Below, piece by piece: positions 1 to 12,039 of a DNA stretch of 64,000 nucleotides. Position 1 is the first letter of the stretch; each line of letters begins with the position of its first letter. The DNA lies in assembly GCF_000005505.3 (NCBI RefSeq), contig NC_016135.3:18632613-18696612 (forward strand), written 5' to 3'. The translations under genes were made by a program, and so were the position numbers. A model generated the notes under the pieces. It was not told the origin of the DNA and did not search any database. It worked only from the letters and a program-made list of their open reading frames with translations. This stretch comes from Brachypodium distachyon. Its lineage: Eukaryota > Streptophyta > Magnoliopsida > Poales > Poaceae.

Positions 1-604
1 GCAGACGGTTTTACGTTAACTGTGAGTCGGCAACAAAGTTGTCTCAAAAAATGTGGTTTTGTGAAATTTACTCGGATGCTATCTAGAACAGAGAATGTGC
101 AGGGCCGACAAGGGAGACTCGTTAGTCATTACCTTGGCTCATGTCGTCAGCCTTGTTTTACCAAAGAGATTCATCCTAGGTTACCTCCATTAATTAATCC
201 TGCTCTTGATCCGTACGCTAACTGCCACCGGCACCGCCATGAATTATATTTCTCTGCTAGTATATAGGGAACAGTGCTGTGTTTCACCTTTAAAGTCAAA
301 CACACATGGGTCAAACACACATGGGCCTAGTAACTTTATTTTTCTTCCTTGCACACATAGTTAGAAAATTGTGATACCAACAATGCTGCTGGTCAGCTGC
401 TGACACAGTATATACCATATAAAATATATGAGAGTTCTGACTAGCTATTTGTTATGCAGGACTTGTACAGATAACAGAGCTGCACAATTGGCATGATCTG
501 GCTAATACAGTTGCATACAGGATATGAAGATGCCCAAGGATTCTTTCAGCACAGCAATGTTAAGAGCAGTTCTCATATGGTAAATAGCATATACAGATTG
601 CTTC
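1..604. other. Intergenic, 3' flank of TRM-like gene
   Basis: No coding region is supported here. The stretch lies directly downstream of the stop codon of the minus-strand DUF4378 gene and must contain its 3' UTR and polyadenylation region. Short open frames are present but none looks like a known family. A short near-duplicate (the words for 'gtcaaacacacatggg' occur twice around 296-325) is visible. Confidence 0.5.
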
Positions 605-3600
605 CTAGAGACTTGACATTGGCAGTGGAATGCCTTGCTGTGGAAAACAAACTGCGAGATCCGCCACAGCTTCTCCGACTAGATCCTCCAACAGACAACT
701 TGCAATCAGTTTTGCGACCTCATCCACTCCAGATCTCCCTGACTTCATCCAGCCTCCTCCTTCCACCTCTTGCTGCACAACTCTTTCCAGCATTCTTGCA
801 GTGTCGCCGTCCTTATTTGCCACCAACATCTCTGCACCGTAAAGCCAACCCTTCACATGACTCCAGACTTCTTCCCTTAAATCTTGAGATAATTTCTCCT
901 TCCATGCTCCCAAGCAAGTTTTGCTCCATGGGTAGGTGCTTAGTAAGGCGTCTTGGCCAGCCTCAACCAAGGCCATATTTACGCAGTCAAAAAGAAGCTT
1001 CCGGTTTGACCTACACTCCCTTGATTTAGCGGCCTCCTCATTGTGGTCTAAGAGCATGTGACACAGTTCAGGATCAAGAGGGCAATCGGGCAAATACCAG
1101 CCTGTGAAAACCATAGTCAACTGTAGATTGTCTAATCCAGAAGATGATAATATCTTTTCTACAAAGGCATGGCATTCCAATTCATCATCATCATCTGCAT
1201 TGGAGAAATTCAGAGAGCCAAGTAATGCCGAACGGGAGTTGGTATCCTCCCATGGTAATGAGCGGGCAACAGACTCAATTGCAGGAGACCGTAGGCCAAC
1301 TCCTGTGATATGATAAGAACAATTAATTAGTACATAATTGAACAGGGCAATGCCAAGTTCAACAGTCAACATAGGAGCAGAACTTACTCTTGTTGCAGGA
1401 AATGATGCTTCTTGATGATTCGGGTTTATCAGTGTTGTTATCTTCAAAAGTAGGACTAGGATGCCCACGCATGCATTTTAGGCCACCGTTTGATCTTAGG
1501 TCGTCAGTATAATCACCTGGACAGTCAGAAGATACAAGTGCTTCGAAGGAATCAACATCCTGCTACATACAAATCAGTTATTGCAAGTAAGAAACACCAT
1601 ACTATTTTGCACCAAGAGCCCCATGTATGTTGTCATAGTGCGAGAGAGATACTGCAGTAGATTAAGAATGGAACCCAATAAAAACAGGTACTAAATGTAT
1701 AATATGTGACAAGTGCGTACTTTTGAAGAACAATTTGTTTGAATGGTGGAACTATCAGATTTGTCCTTGCAAAATGTCATTTGCTCAACGTCGCCAAGAA
1801 AAGTGACTTCAACCTTCCCATTAGTGCCATCAGATGTAAGGATAGTTTTCCTGGTTGCCAGCCTTTTATTTCTGGGAAAGAAAAAACTCGACACTCTCCC
1901 CTTTAATGATTTTCCTTTACCTGACCTCGTATCCATCTTCGATGTTTTGCAGACTTCAGAATTTGCAGACGCTATTATGTCATGAAATGCTGCTGATGAC
2001 GCTGGGAGAGATTTTGATCTTACTAAATTTCTGGGAGAGCTCTCACCATTTTCATCTTTTCTTAATGTAGACATGCGAGTAGCTTGCATGTCCCACTCAT
2101 TACCTGTGCCACATGACTGGCTAGTTGAAACAGAGTTTACCAATGCAACAGTTTCTTCTTTCGTATCTTTTTTAAGAGAGAGCATGTCACCCAAAGTTCT
2201 TGAGTTCCTTGGGAACCTTATTTCTTGACCGATCTCATCACGTGCTACCGTTGTCCATCTCTCTGAAAGTCGCTTTTTGGCTTCCTTGGTCACAGATGAC
2301 TCAGCTGAATGTGAATGAGATGTCCTGCTACAATTTGAGCATGAGTGAGTACTGCTATGTCTTTTGATATAATCCCATGAATAACGCGACACTGGACTGA
2401 CTACCACCGAATCACTTAGGTTACCATCATTTTCATCGATGTAATCAATTTCTGACCTACTGAAAGAGCTCTCATCTCCAAAATACCCATTTGAGTATAC
2501 AGAGGATAGCAAAGACTCATCCCGCCGATGACGATCCTCTGGTAGGTACTGAAACGAAGCATGCGATACTTCTCCATATCTTAGGGTGGATGCACATGCA
2601 TCATCTTCCAAATCACCAAGAAAGTTAGTCTTGTCAGTCTGTTCAGATGGAGCTGTCCTGGGAGTTAGCCTGGCATGTGTTCTGTTAGGCTTTCCAGGAC
2701 TAGGCTTTAAGACCACTATCCTAGTCGGCTGCGAGAAGGTATCTTCTGTTGAATGTGATCTCTTGTGAGTCTTCCCTGTCACACAGCCATTTTCTTCATT
2801 AAATCGGTGTGTTCTGGTTTCTCTTTCCCCTTTATTCTCAACAGATTTAAGTGGTTTCAACAGTGTAATGCACTTTTTCTGAAGTGGTGCTGGCATTGTT
2901 TGATGTTCATTCTGAGGCTTCGAAACTGAGCTTGGTTCTTCAAGGAACTTCAGAAACAAATCCTTATTTGAACTTAGAACCTCGAGAGCTTCTTGAAACT
3001 CCTTTGAGTGAAGGAAATTCTCATCATTGGCAAGGAGTTTTGCTTCCATGAACTTTTTTCGAACAACTTCTGTCCTTGTGTCGCTCTTTTTCCGGGAAGA
3101 TCTTCCACTAGATAAAGTTTGGTCTGGATGATGGTGTGTTCTTACTCTTAATGGCTCTTCACGGGCTGCATCCACATGATGGTGTGTTGACTTGCCATAG
3201 CAGTGCCGCTCTTGCTGCAGCAGGGGTCGGTTTGTCGCTGCCAAGTTGGCATGTGACTGACTTCTCAAATTTCTTTTGACAGAATGCAATAATGCTGGTT
3301 CTTGTGCAGGTAGATCATCCTCAAGCCCCATTAATCTGGCAACCACACTTGGTGGCTTCTTCCTTGATTCCGCTTCTTTAAATATCTCCCTTACTAGCAG
3401 CATCTTCATGGGTGGTGCATCTGATTTGTTGTTTGAAGAGTTCCTACTATTAGCCCCCTGAAGGAAGATTCATATTAGAACAAAAGCAGCGGAGCATCTA
3501 AAAAAAGATTTAGTAAGTGCGTCCCTGCTATTTACAAGATTTTATTTAACAAGGAAAAGTTAGTCAGGGCACTTATGATAAATTGAAAGAATGACATGAT

Positions 3601-4257
3601 ACTCACTAGTTTATTCTCTGCACAAACTTTAGCAGGATTGGTATCTTGCCAGATTCTACGAACTGGAGAACCTGAAAGACCAAATCTAAATCAAATATAT
3701 AATGTTGTAATGACACAAAAGCAACTTTTATGCCAGGTGAACAAGTTAACTCAAAACGTGCAGTCAATTTGGATCTTTAGAGCAGTGTCTTGCAAATAAA
3801 TAGCAAGAGTACCTTTTTAATATTTCAAATCTAAGAAAGTAAGAAGGGAAAAACATCCAAAGGGAAAGACAAACAAAAGATGTCATCATCACCTAAAGGG
3901 AAAATGTCTAACATTGTTCAAAGGAATCATTGCCCATATAATGCCAATATCATCTAGCCCCCACACTAGGGGTGAGGTCGACAAAAACTGCACCAGCAAA
4001 TGTCCAAACTTATTAATCCAAACACAAAACTAAAAAATATTACACCCCACTCGCACCAAGTATTGTATTGTGAAAAAGTAGCATTTATCTAAAGTAGCAC
4101 TGAATTACTAGACGACATTAGCAAAACAGCAATACTTGGTGAGCATTGCAGAAATAAACATAAGAGCGGAAGTAATTTATGTACCATCTCTGTAAGCTCG
4201 ATCTGTGAGCACCTTCGTGCTTGTCATCCCTGTACTCAGGTCAAACAAGTTGATCAT
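605..4257 (-). CDS. TRM/LONGIFOLIA-like protein with DUF3741 and DUF4378
   Basis: Five coding exons on the minus strand: 4257-4185, 3671-3607, 3457-1721, 1559-1388 and 1302-605. Together they give 2745 nt (914 aa) with all phases matching. The protein starts MINLFDLSTGM; the codon just upstream of this ATG in the same frame is TAG, which fixes the start. Residues about 85-92 read VARLMGLE, the N-terminal DUF3741 motif of TON1-recruiting-motif (TRM) proteins. The middle is a long, serine-rich, probably disordered region. The last 170 or so residues form a DUF4378 domain (TGWYLPDCPLDPE, LLFDCVNMAL, WSHVKGWLYGAE). TRM proteins bring the TON1/PP2A complex to cortical microtubules and influence cell elongation; this role is inferred from the family. 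Exon borders come from GT/AG sites and frame. The exact TRM number cannot be assigned by eye. Confidence 0.88.
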
Positions 4258-6270
4258 TGCCTTGTTCTAATAGAAAACACTGCCTCCGAGCATCATACCA
4301 TTGACACTGATTCTGGATTCCTGAAAAACATAGTTATGGCAAAATTTCAATGAAATGACACAAAGGACATCAAACATGTACAAGCGGTGCTTGCTTGCAC
4401 CTGAGATCCACAGGGCCAATTAATCAAGCTAACTAAATCACAAGACTTTTATGAGCAGGGAGCAGCTAGTATACAACAACTAGCAAGGGAGCGATAGCAC
4501 AGAGTGAAGTTTGGCAAGGGATGCTCTAAGCATTTGAAGCATTAAACTTGAACTGTGGGACATGAGGTCAGACGAGATTACTGTAGCACGATGCCGTCCT
4601 TTCAGGAAAACTTCAACACACACCTGCCTAAGGCAGGCAGGTGTGTGTTGCAGGCGTTGGTAGACCATATCGATGCAAGGAGAGCACAGTACATGGCCCT
4701 GTTCTTGTTTAAAACCAAGAGAAGGGAAAATGGCACGTCCAACGAAACGAGACACGATGGGGACTGAGCAACAGCAGCAGGCAGGATGGATAAAAGTGGA
4801 ATGTAGCAGCGAACAGGAGGTAACATCACAGTACAATTGGATCGAAATAATTACAAATCCATGATCACCATCCAAAGGAATCTTTGCAGCAAGAAAGGCT
4901 TTTTAAAGCTGCACATTTCTGTCAGATAATTCAGCAGCATGAGTTCACAGAGCCACAGCTCACATGAGAGAGATAGAAAGGGAGTCGACTTTGACGCTTT
5001 GTGTACTACGGAACCAAAAAAATAATACGTACTCGAGCTGTTAACTTAAAAAATGCTTCTATCAACATCACATATTTAAAGAGAAAAACGAAACAGAGTC
5101 AATGATAAATTATCAAACTAGTAGTAGTACTGTAGTAGTAGAGATAGCTACAGAACTATGCAGCGAGAGCGACGAGAGTGTACGTGCTAGGTCTCTTAAG
5201 GAATCTTTGCAGCAGCGCAGCTTTTAAGGCCCAATTTTCCTTAAGCAAATTCAATCGGCAGAAAGAAAAAGGAAAGAAACGGTGATAAAAATGGGAAGGG
5301 GCATACAAAGACAGAGTAGAAAACGGCGAAAACTGGAGGTGATTGAATGAAGGAGACGTGACGTAGGCTGACTTCTAGTAAGTACCAAACGATCCCTGAA
5401 GACGAAAGCAAAAGAAGAAACGGAAGCCGAAGAGCGATCTGCAGGTTTTTCGCAGGAGGGCAAGGCGAAACAGCCAATTTCGTAAAAAAAAAAAAGCTTT
5501 CCACGCGAGAACGCGCGGCTGAATTCCCCAATTCAATCCGGGAAGCGAGAGGAGCCGATAGCTACGGTGTTGGGGAGGTCAGAGCTGCCGGACGGTGCAG
5601 GCTACATACAGAGGCGAGGGAATCTTACAGAGAGCCAACGCGGACTGCAGGGACTGAGCAGAAGGCCCCGAGGACCGAGACGCGGCGTCGGAATCGGAGC
5701 AATAAATTCTCGGGTGCGGGAGGCTGAAAGGGACGGGAGGAACCGGGGAAAAAGGGCCTTTTTACGCCAGCTCCGATGGAGATTTTGGTCCCGGGGATGA
5801 TAATAAATGGAGTTCAGATCTTCACATTCTCTTTCTGCGCAGGGCCCGAAATTCGCGAGGCGAATCCACGCACCGCGACCTAAAATCGCAAAAAACACCT
5901 GACCTCGCCTAGAACGAGATGGCCTAGATCAAACATCCGACACTCCTCGGACCACGAATTTCGCCGACGAAGCTCGGCAAACCGGACGCAAACCAGATAA
6001 AAAAAGATAAGGAGATAAGGAAGAAAAAGATCCAACGGAAAGGCAAGAAATCCTCGACGAGAAAAAAAGAAGGAAAGAACCCCAGTCCTGTCGCACGTTT
6101 CCGGGGCAAGGAAATTAAACAGAGAGACGTCGTCGTCGGGGAGAGAGACGAAGGGCATAGGGATCAGGGAGGAGCGCTTACCACGTACGGCGAAGGCGGC
6201 GGCGAGCGAGCGGTCGCCGGGCGGCGGTGACGCGGAAGAGCTTATTAAGAGTGTTGGTGGGGGCGATGGG
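4258..6270 (-). other. Probable 5' UTR exons and leader intron of the TRM-like gene
   Basis: Upstream of the start codon the minus strand has an acceptor (TTTTTCAG) that would begin an exon at 4320, giving about 63 nt of leader before the ATG. A strong donor (GTG|GTAAGC) ends a putative first leader exon at 6182, within a GC-rich stretch (about 6120-6270) typical of a grass transcription start. The implied leader intron is about 1.86 kb (6181-4321). It contains a perfect hairpin at 4614-4650 and purine-rich AG tracts at 5260-6080. No protein-coding exon was found in it. The leader structure is inference from splice signals only. Confidence 0.45.
4614..4650. repeat. Perfect 16-bp inverted repeat (hairpin)
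   Basis: The left arm CAACACACACCTGCCT (4614-4629) and the right arm AGGCAGGTGTGTGTTG (4635-4650) are exact reverse complements, separated by 5 nt (AAGGC). It lies in the probable leader intron of the TRM-like gene. It could fold as a stable short hairpin in either strand. The stem is too short for a canonical plant microRNA precursor. Confidence 0.9.
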
Positions 6271-6980
6271 ACGGCCCGGAGATAGGTTTTGGTGGAAATT
6301 TTAGGCAGGCTTCGCCTTGCGAACTGTGGTTTCTTGTTTTGTTCGTGACTGACTCTAGCTTCGGGTACCTCGTGCCTTGCGTTACTTGCGGACGTGCGTC
6401 GGTCCTTGGCTTGCGTCGCGTGGAGTGGAGTGGAGTGGGAAGAAAGCGGTGGTGACGACGAACATCGTGCGTGGAGTAAACAAAACTGGGAAGGAACAAC
6501 ACACGGACGGTGGCATGAATTATGGGCCACTGCACAACACAAATGCGTGTCGTGGTACTACAAATGTTTCCTGTAATCTCTCCGGTTACCATGGTGGAGT
6601 ACGTTTGCAATCGTGCCGTAGATGTACGAGTTTCATTCATTCACCTTTATTTATTGGCCCGTAGAAGCTGTACGTGCATCTCTGTTCGTAGAAGTAGAAG
6701 GTACCTCCTTCATTTTTTTTAACCTAAAAGGCTAATCAATGGACGCGCACTCATTCGTCTTTATGAGAGCGTACACAGTATGTTCACCGCTGCTCTTTTC
6801 GAATATTAATAACTGCCTCCATTTTTTTTCCTCATCATCACGCCTCGCCGTGGCGGATCAGGAATTTATACCGTGTGGGTGCAGTGGATGCTAATGAGAC
6901 TAACTGTTCGATCTACAGATTTTAAAAACATTTGGAATTCAAAGAATGAGAAAGAGATTATCAAAGTTCTGTGGGTGCAG
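6271..6980. other. Intergenic, promoter side of TRM-like gene
   Basis: This stretch lies between the probable transcription start of the minus-strand TRM-like gene and a tandem repeat. No convincing coding region is seen. It probably holds the TRM-like promoter; several short open frames on both strands overlap one another and look like nothing recognisable. Confidence 0.4.
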
Positions 6981-7207
6981 CTTCGGACAGCAAGGCGACA
7001 AGAGAATGAAGATATGGGATAAATATAGCTGACGACTGGTTTGAGGACCAACAGTTTTTCCTGCCGTTTTCCTCTCGCGCTTCGGACAACAAGGCGACAA
7101 GAGAATGAAGATATGGGATAAATATAGCTGACGACTAGTTTGAGGACCAACAGTTTTTCCCGCAGTTTTCCTCTCGCGCTTCGGACAACAAGGCGACAAA
7201 AGAGTCG
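6981..7207. repeat. Tandem repeat, 99-bp unit, about 2.3 copies
   Basis: A unit beginning CTTCGGACARCAAGGCGACA starts at 6981, 7080 and 7179, an exact 99-bp period. The first two units are almost identical, differing by a few substitutions; the third is cut after about 29 bp. Open frames across it show the repeat at protein level but have no known homologue, so I treat it as non-coding satellite-like DNA. Confidence 0.88.
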
Positions 7208-7239
7208 ATTCGCCAACAAACCCTTCCCTTCCTTTTTTA

Positions 7240-7550
7240 GGTCGGGCTTAGCCCAGGTTATTTGTCGCTGTACCGAGCCTGAGATAGGCGACCTAGAGTA
7301 GCAGGCTATTTAACGCGGTGGAGAACAACCGCTAGATACAAAAGAGAGACGCTGAGCTAGAGTGCCAACATGAACGAAATGGCATGTACTAAGGCATAGC
7401 AAGTGATGCGAAAAGCTCTCACAACCATTTCCCTTTCACCGGCTCCTCCATTACCTCCAAAACAAAGCATGAGCTAGACTCCCACGAAACATAGGCGATG
7501 TGCCTCGCCTATCTCAGGCTCCTAGGGCCCTTGGGTGGGCTCAGGTGACC
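7240..7550. repeat. Inverted-repeat segment, possible small transposon
   Basis: GAGCCTGAGATAGGCGA near 7278-7294 is repeated in reverse complement as TCGCCTATCTCAGGCTC near 7505-7522. The two 17-bp arms enclose about 210 bp. This could be a degraded MITE with terminal or subterminal inverted repeats. No clear target duplication was found, so the class is left open. Confidence 0.45.
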
Positions 7551-8663
7551 CTCCTTCACTTATAGCAGTTCATTTCCTATGCATGAGCATAAGAATAAAA
7601 TATGTCGTATTCTGGTAGCAATTGGTAGTAGATTAATGCTCAAAGTAATCAATTTTATGACATATACATCATTATACTTAAAAAAAATGAATAAATATGT
7701 TTGTAAGGTATCAAAGTCTCTTTGGTTTTATGGGACAATGCATCACTTTTCCAAAATGTTGGATTTGAACATTTCACGTAGAGGTTGCATGTTCTAACTA
7801 CTTTCGACTACATGCTCCTCGACATTGTGACATTGATGTTGATATTTCTTGTAGTTTTCAGTGACATAACTGTTCATAGAGAAGTATCGCCAGTATCATG
7901 TGCTGCATAGCCACCATAGCATCATGACATAAACAAATATATTAAATTCAAAGATAGATTATCTATTTGTGGAACCGTTACATTAGAGATCATATAGAAA
8001 AAGAGATCATCTAACTAACTCGGTACCACTAAATGTCCAAATGTGATAATAACGTTAGTAAATGCATGAAGCGTAACATGTGATGTAACTTCTACTTACT
8101 AATATCAATTATCCGGTGGCAGATCACCAATAACTGCCACATGTCCAGACTCGTATCAAACGCCCATGGTTCTTTACATCGACAACGCCATGTACGTATC
8201 ATGGTGAACACAATGACATATCTGTCCACGGTTCCTTTCCACATGATTGAATATCTCCTTTTCGAATTTTGTCTCTACTAATAGTCATTTTCAAAATATT
8301 TATAGAGTTTATTGATTATTCAGAATTGTATTGAAAAGATTATGCGGATATTAATATGCATAAATATGATGTCGAGAACAAAGCCAGTTGAGGTTGAGAA
8401 TGAAGCCCAAGAGAATGTTGATATACATAAATATGGTTACTCCTACACATTGTCTCGGTGTTTCTTAATGAACTTGCGTAGTAGGAGTTGCTTAAAATGA
8501 AAAGATTGCACTGCAGGACTCACTCACTGACCTGAATACACATTTTGACCTTCCGTTGAGGTAGCCGAGGTTCGACCATGGATTCTGGCCTACACAACAG
8601 AGACGAACGGGATGTAAAGCCTAAACTCATCCCCCTTCGTGAATAAAAAGTGGGCTTCCTCAG
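7551..8663. other. AT-rich intergenic, nothing recognised
   Basis: About 1.1 kb of AT-rich sequence with short open frames (longest about 70 codons) and no family signature on either strand. It ends at the target duplication of the hAT element. Confidence 0.4.
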
Positions 8664-8671
8664 TCAACGTA
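8664..8671. repeat. 8-bp target site duplication, left (TCAACGTA)
   Basis: TCAACGTA at 8664-8671 is repeated exactly at 11976-11983, flanking the hAT element. An 8-bp duplication is the hallmark of hAT insertion. Confidence 0.93.
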
Positions 8672-11600
8672 TAGGGCCGGCCCTAGGGGGGAGGGGGGGG
8701 CAGGGGTGGCGGCCGCCCTGGCCCCCCAAAGTGTATGGGGCCCACCCCAGGTACAGTTCTAAGGAGCAGGCTTGTCCTGCAGTCGGGAGGAGGAATAAAA
8801 AGCCTGCCTGCCGGCCCAGAATTAGAGATGCAGCCTAGCGAGCGGGAGAGTCTGGAGATCGAGCGACGCAAATCACGCACGAGGTGCTGCACGAACGCCT
8901 GGACGCAGATTGGACTGGAGAAGAAAAAGGAATGAAAGAGGAGAGACGATCAGAGAAATCATGATCGGCCTGGTCGGACGAGCAGATTGAGAAGGAAAAG
9001 GAAAGAGAGAGGTCAGAGGAGAAAGTTTTGATCGCGGCCATCCGCCATCAGCCTGACCGCCTGTCGAGTCGCCGGGAGGCCAGCCGTATTACTGCCGCCT
9101 GCCGGAGACACGAACCTGGGCGGCGAAGTTGCAATCTGGAGTCTGCTGGAGACATCTCACATCTTTAGGGAATTGATCAATTCAAGGTAGTTGACTACTA
9201 GTTTTATTACTTAATTATGGTTCAATCAATCAATCTATAATAATAGGTTCAGTTTTTCACATGATACAAAATTGTCAGTGATCAACACTTGTTATATTTT
9301 TTTCAGCATTGTGTTAGCATGTCATCCAGAACTAGAAAGTATCCGTCTGGTAATGAAAAAAGGAAAAAGGCAAAACGTCTGGATGAATTGGTCCAATCAC
9401 AGAGAGGAGATATTTTCAAATTCTTTAAGAGTAATACTGGTGCTTTGACTTCGACAAACCCAAATAATGAGTTGGCGATTGTTACCGTGGCGGGAGAGCA
9501 ACCAACTGATGGGAATTTTGAATCTGATCAACAAGAAGAAAATATCGACACCAACATCGGTGATAATAATGTAAGTGACTCTGAGAATGTTGATAATTCA
9601 TCGGACGCACATACACAGTCTGCTAGTATTGATGAAGAGCCAGTTCATACTTCTGATATTTATGATCCAAGAAATTGGGATAATCTTGATAATAAAGCAA
9701 GAGACATCTTAGTTGAGAAAGGACCTATGGGAGAGGAAAAAATGGAATACCCTCTAGACGACGCATCGAGACATTTTTCATATGCTCATTATTATAGGAA
9801 ATTAAGCAATGGAGAGAAACATGATAGAAAATGGCTAGTTTACTCAAAGGATGTTAACAGAGTTTTTTGTTTCTACGATGGATCTAGCCATTGGAAACAT
9901 ATTAGGTGAGAAGCTTAGAGAACATGAACAAAGCGTCGAGCATGTTAATAACATGAACAAGTGGAATGAACTGAGGGTTAGGCTACGGAAAGAGAAGACC
10001 ATTGACAAAAATTTGCAGCAACAAATCACAAAGGAGAAAAAACGTGTGAGGCAAGTTTTATTAAGAATAATAGCCATTGTGAAATATCTTGGTAAACGCA
10101 ACTTGGCTTTCTGAGGAAACAGTGAGCAGCTTTACAAGGATGATAATGGTAATTTCTTAGCTTGCGTTGAGATGGTCGCAGAGTTTGATATGGTAATGCA
10201 AGACCACCTTAGGCGTATTCAGAGCAAAGAAATTCATTATCATTATCTCAGTCATAAAATTCAGAATGAGTTGATATCTCTTTTGGCTTCTGACATCACA
10301 CATTCTATCATAAAGGTTGTTAAAGAGGCTAAATACTTCTCTATTATCCTAGATTGTACCCCTGATGTCAGTCATCAAGAACAAATGACATTTTTAGTTC
10401 GATGTGTTAATTTGTCTGATGGCAAGATAAAAATTGAGGAGTACCTTTTGGGGTTCTTGAAGGTGGATGACACTTCTGGCTTGGGAATTTTTAAAGTATT
10501 GCTTGAATCTATTAAATCCTTTGGCCTAGTCATTGAAGATATAAGGGGTCAAGGCTATGACAATGGTTCTAATATGAAAGGAAAATACAAAGGGGTACAA
10601 TCTAGGTTACTTGATATGAACCGAAGAGCATTGTATATGCCATGTGCTTGCCATAGTCTCAATCTCACTCTTTGTGATATGGCAAAATCATGTGAGAAAG
10701 CTGTTTCGTTCTTTGGAATTGTTCAGCGCATATATGTATTATTTGCTGGTTCTACAAAAAGGTGGAATGTCTTGCTTAAACATGTTCCTAGTTTAACAGT
10801 GAAATCCTTATCCAATACTCGTTGGGAGAGTCGAATCAAAAGTGTTACAGCAATAAGATACCAAGCTAGTGAGCTAAGGTCAGCTTTATCTGAGTTACGT
10901 CATGCTTCTGATGTTGAACCTAAGGATAAGAGTGATGCCAAAAATTTATTTGATATGCTTGGCCGCTTTGAGTTTCTAGTTGGTATGGTAATCTGGCATG
11001 ATATTCTATTTGCTCTAAATAAAGTTAGCAAGATGTTGCAATCTTCAGCCATGTGCACTGACTCGGCTTTGAAGCAAATACAAGGTATTACAGAATATTT
11101 TGAGAAGTATAGAAATGAGGGTTTTTCTTCTAGTTTGATCATCGCCAAAGGTATTGCAGCAGAAATGGGTGTAGAGTCATTATTCCAAGTAAAGCATGTG
11201 CTAAGCAGAAGAAACAGTTTGATGAAAGCAATTGCCAAGAAGATATTCTAGAAGCCGAGAAGGCTTTCCAAGTTAAATATTTTTTTGTTATGATTGACAT
11301 GGCGATCACTTCTTTGAAGGACAGGTTTAAAGAACTCATGGTGTTCAAAGATATATTTGGTTTTTTATTGAGCTCGGGCACCCTGAAGTTGTTAAATGAT
11401 AATGAAATAGAAGAGTCCTGCAGAAAATTTGCAAGTACTTTCTCCTGTGATGATTCATCAGATGTTGAGGTATATGCTTTTATTTCTGAATTAAAGATTC
11501 TGCGATTCACTTTGCCAGATGGAGTGTTGTCTGCTATGGAGATTTTTGAGCATGTCAGAGAAGTTGATTGCTATCCTAATATCTCCATTGCTTATCGCAT

Positions 11601-11975
11601 CTTATTTACGGTGCCTGTGACTGTTGCATCGGCTGAAAGAAGCTTCCCAAAATTGAAATTATTGAAGAACTATTTGAGGTCAACAATGTCTCAAGAGAGG
11701 TTAAATGGTCTGGCAACATTATGCATCGAGAAGAAATTATTGGATGAGATCGACATCGACCCCATCATAACCGACTTTGCATCAAGGAATGTTAGAAGAA
11801 AATTTTAAGGTAATATGCATGAATTATTTGATACGTGTACTACTTTTGGATAGATTTGAGTGTTAGTGACGGTATATCTTCCATCCGTATATTCATTACT
11901 ATTTTTATGATGTCTGCGTAAAAGCCTCGAGTTTAAGTTTGGCCCTAGGCCCCGGAAATCTCAGGACCGGCCCTG
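8672..11975 (+). mobile_element. hAT transposon, DUF4371/TTF-finger type, inactivated
   Basis: A 3304-bp element with short terminal inverted repeats: TAGGGCCGGCCC at the left and, read from the right end inward, CAGGGCCGGTCC. It is flanked by the exact 8-bp duplication TCAACGTA. Inside is a plus-strand transposase gene of the TTF-type zinc finger / DUF4371 / hAT dimerisation family, so the element was once autonomous. Its reading frame is now broken in several places. The left end carries a long G-rich stretch. The intact duplication suggests a fairly recent insertion that decayed in place, or one now under little constraint. Confidence 0.93.
9319..11808 (+). pseudogene. hAT transposase (TTF finger, DUF4371, hAT dimerisation), broken
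   Basis: The first part opens at ATG 9319 (MSSRTRKYPSG), with a basic N terminus and an acidic region. It then enters the TTF-type zinc finger (YDPRNWDNLDNKARDILVEK, HFSYAHYYRKLSNGEKHDRK, RVFCFY). The finger breaks off at about 9880, where the frame shifts and the usual middle section is missing. A second frame (9851-11251) carries DUF4371 ([36 protein letters not shown]) and is split by one TGA at 10112-10114, likely a CGA to TGA change. Another frameshift near 11205-11215 leads to the C-terminal hAT dimerisation domain (11290-11808; YPNISIAYRILFTVPVTVAS, AERSF). At least two frameshifts and one nonsense codon mean no full transposase can be made. Confidence 0.9.
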
Positions 11976-11983
11976 TCAACGTA
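11976..11983. repeat. 8-bp target site duplication, right (TCAACGTA)
   Basis: This is the exact copy of the 8 bp at 8664-8671, directly after the right terminal repeat ...GGACCGGCCCTG. Confidence 0.93.
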
Positions 11984-12039
11984 TAGCAACTGTCTCTATG
12001 CAACAACATATATACCGAAGTTATGATGCTCATCATCTG

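Noticed and set aside
493..1029. 178-codon plus-strand frame
   Set aside because: Antisense to the DUF4378 exon of the TRM-like gene.
5241..5531. Phenylalanine- and leucine-rich minus-strand frame, possible membrane peptide
   Set aside because: The hydrophobic look comes from AG-rich/CT-rich tracts in the leader intron; no conserved features.
7240..7550. Possible tRNA or structured RNA from the 17-bp inverted repeat
   Set aside because: Arms are about 210 bp apart with no cloverleaf or internal A/B box; a transposon remnant is more likely.
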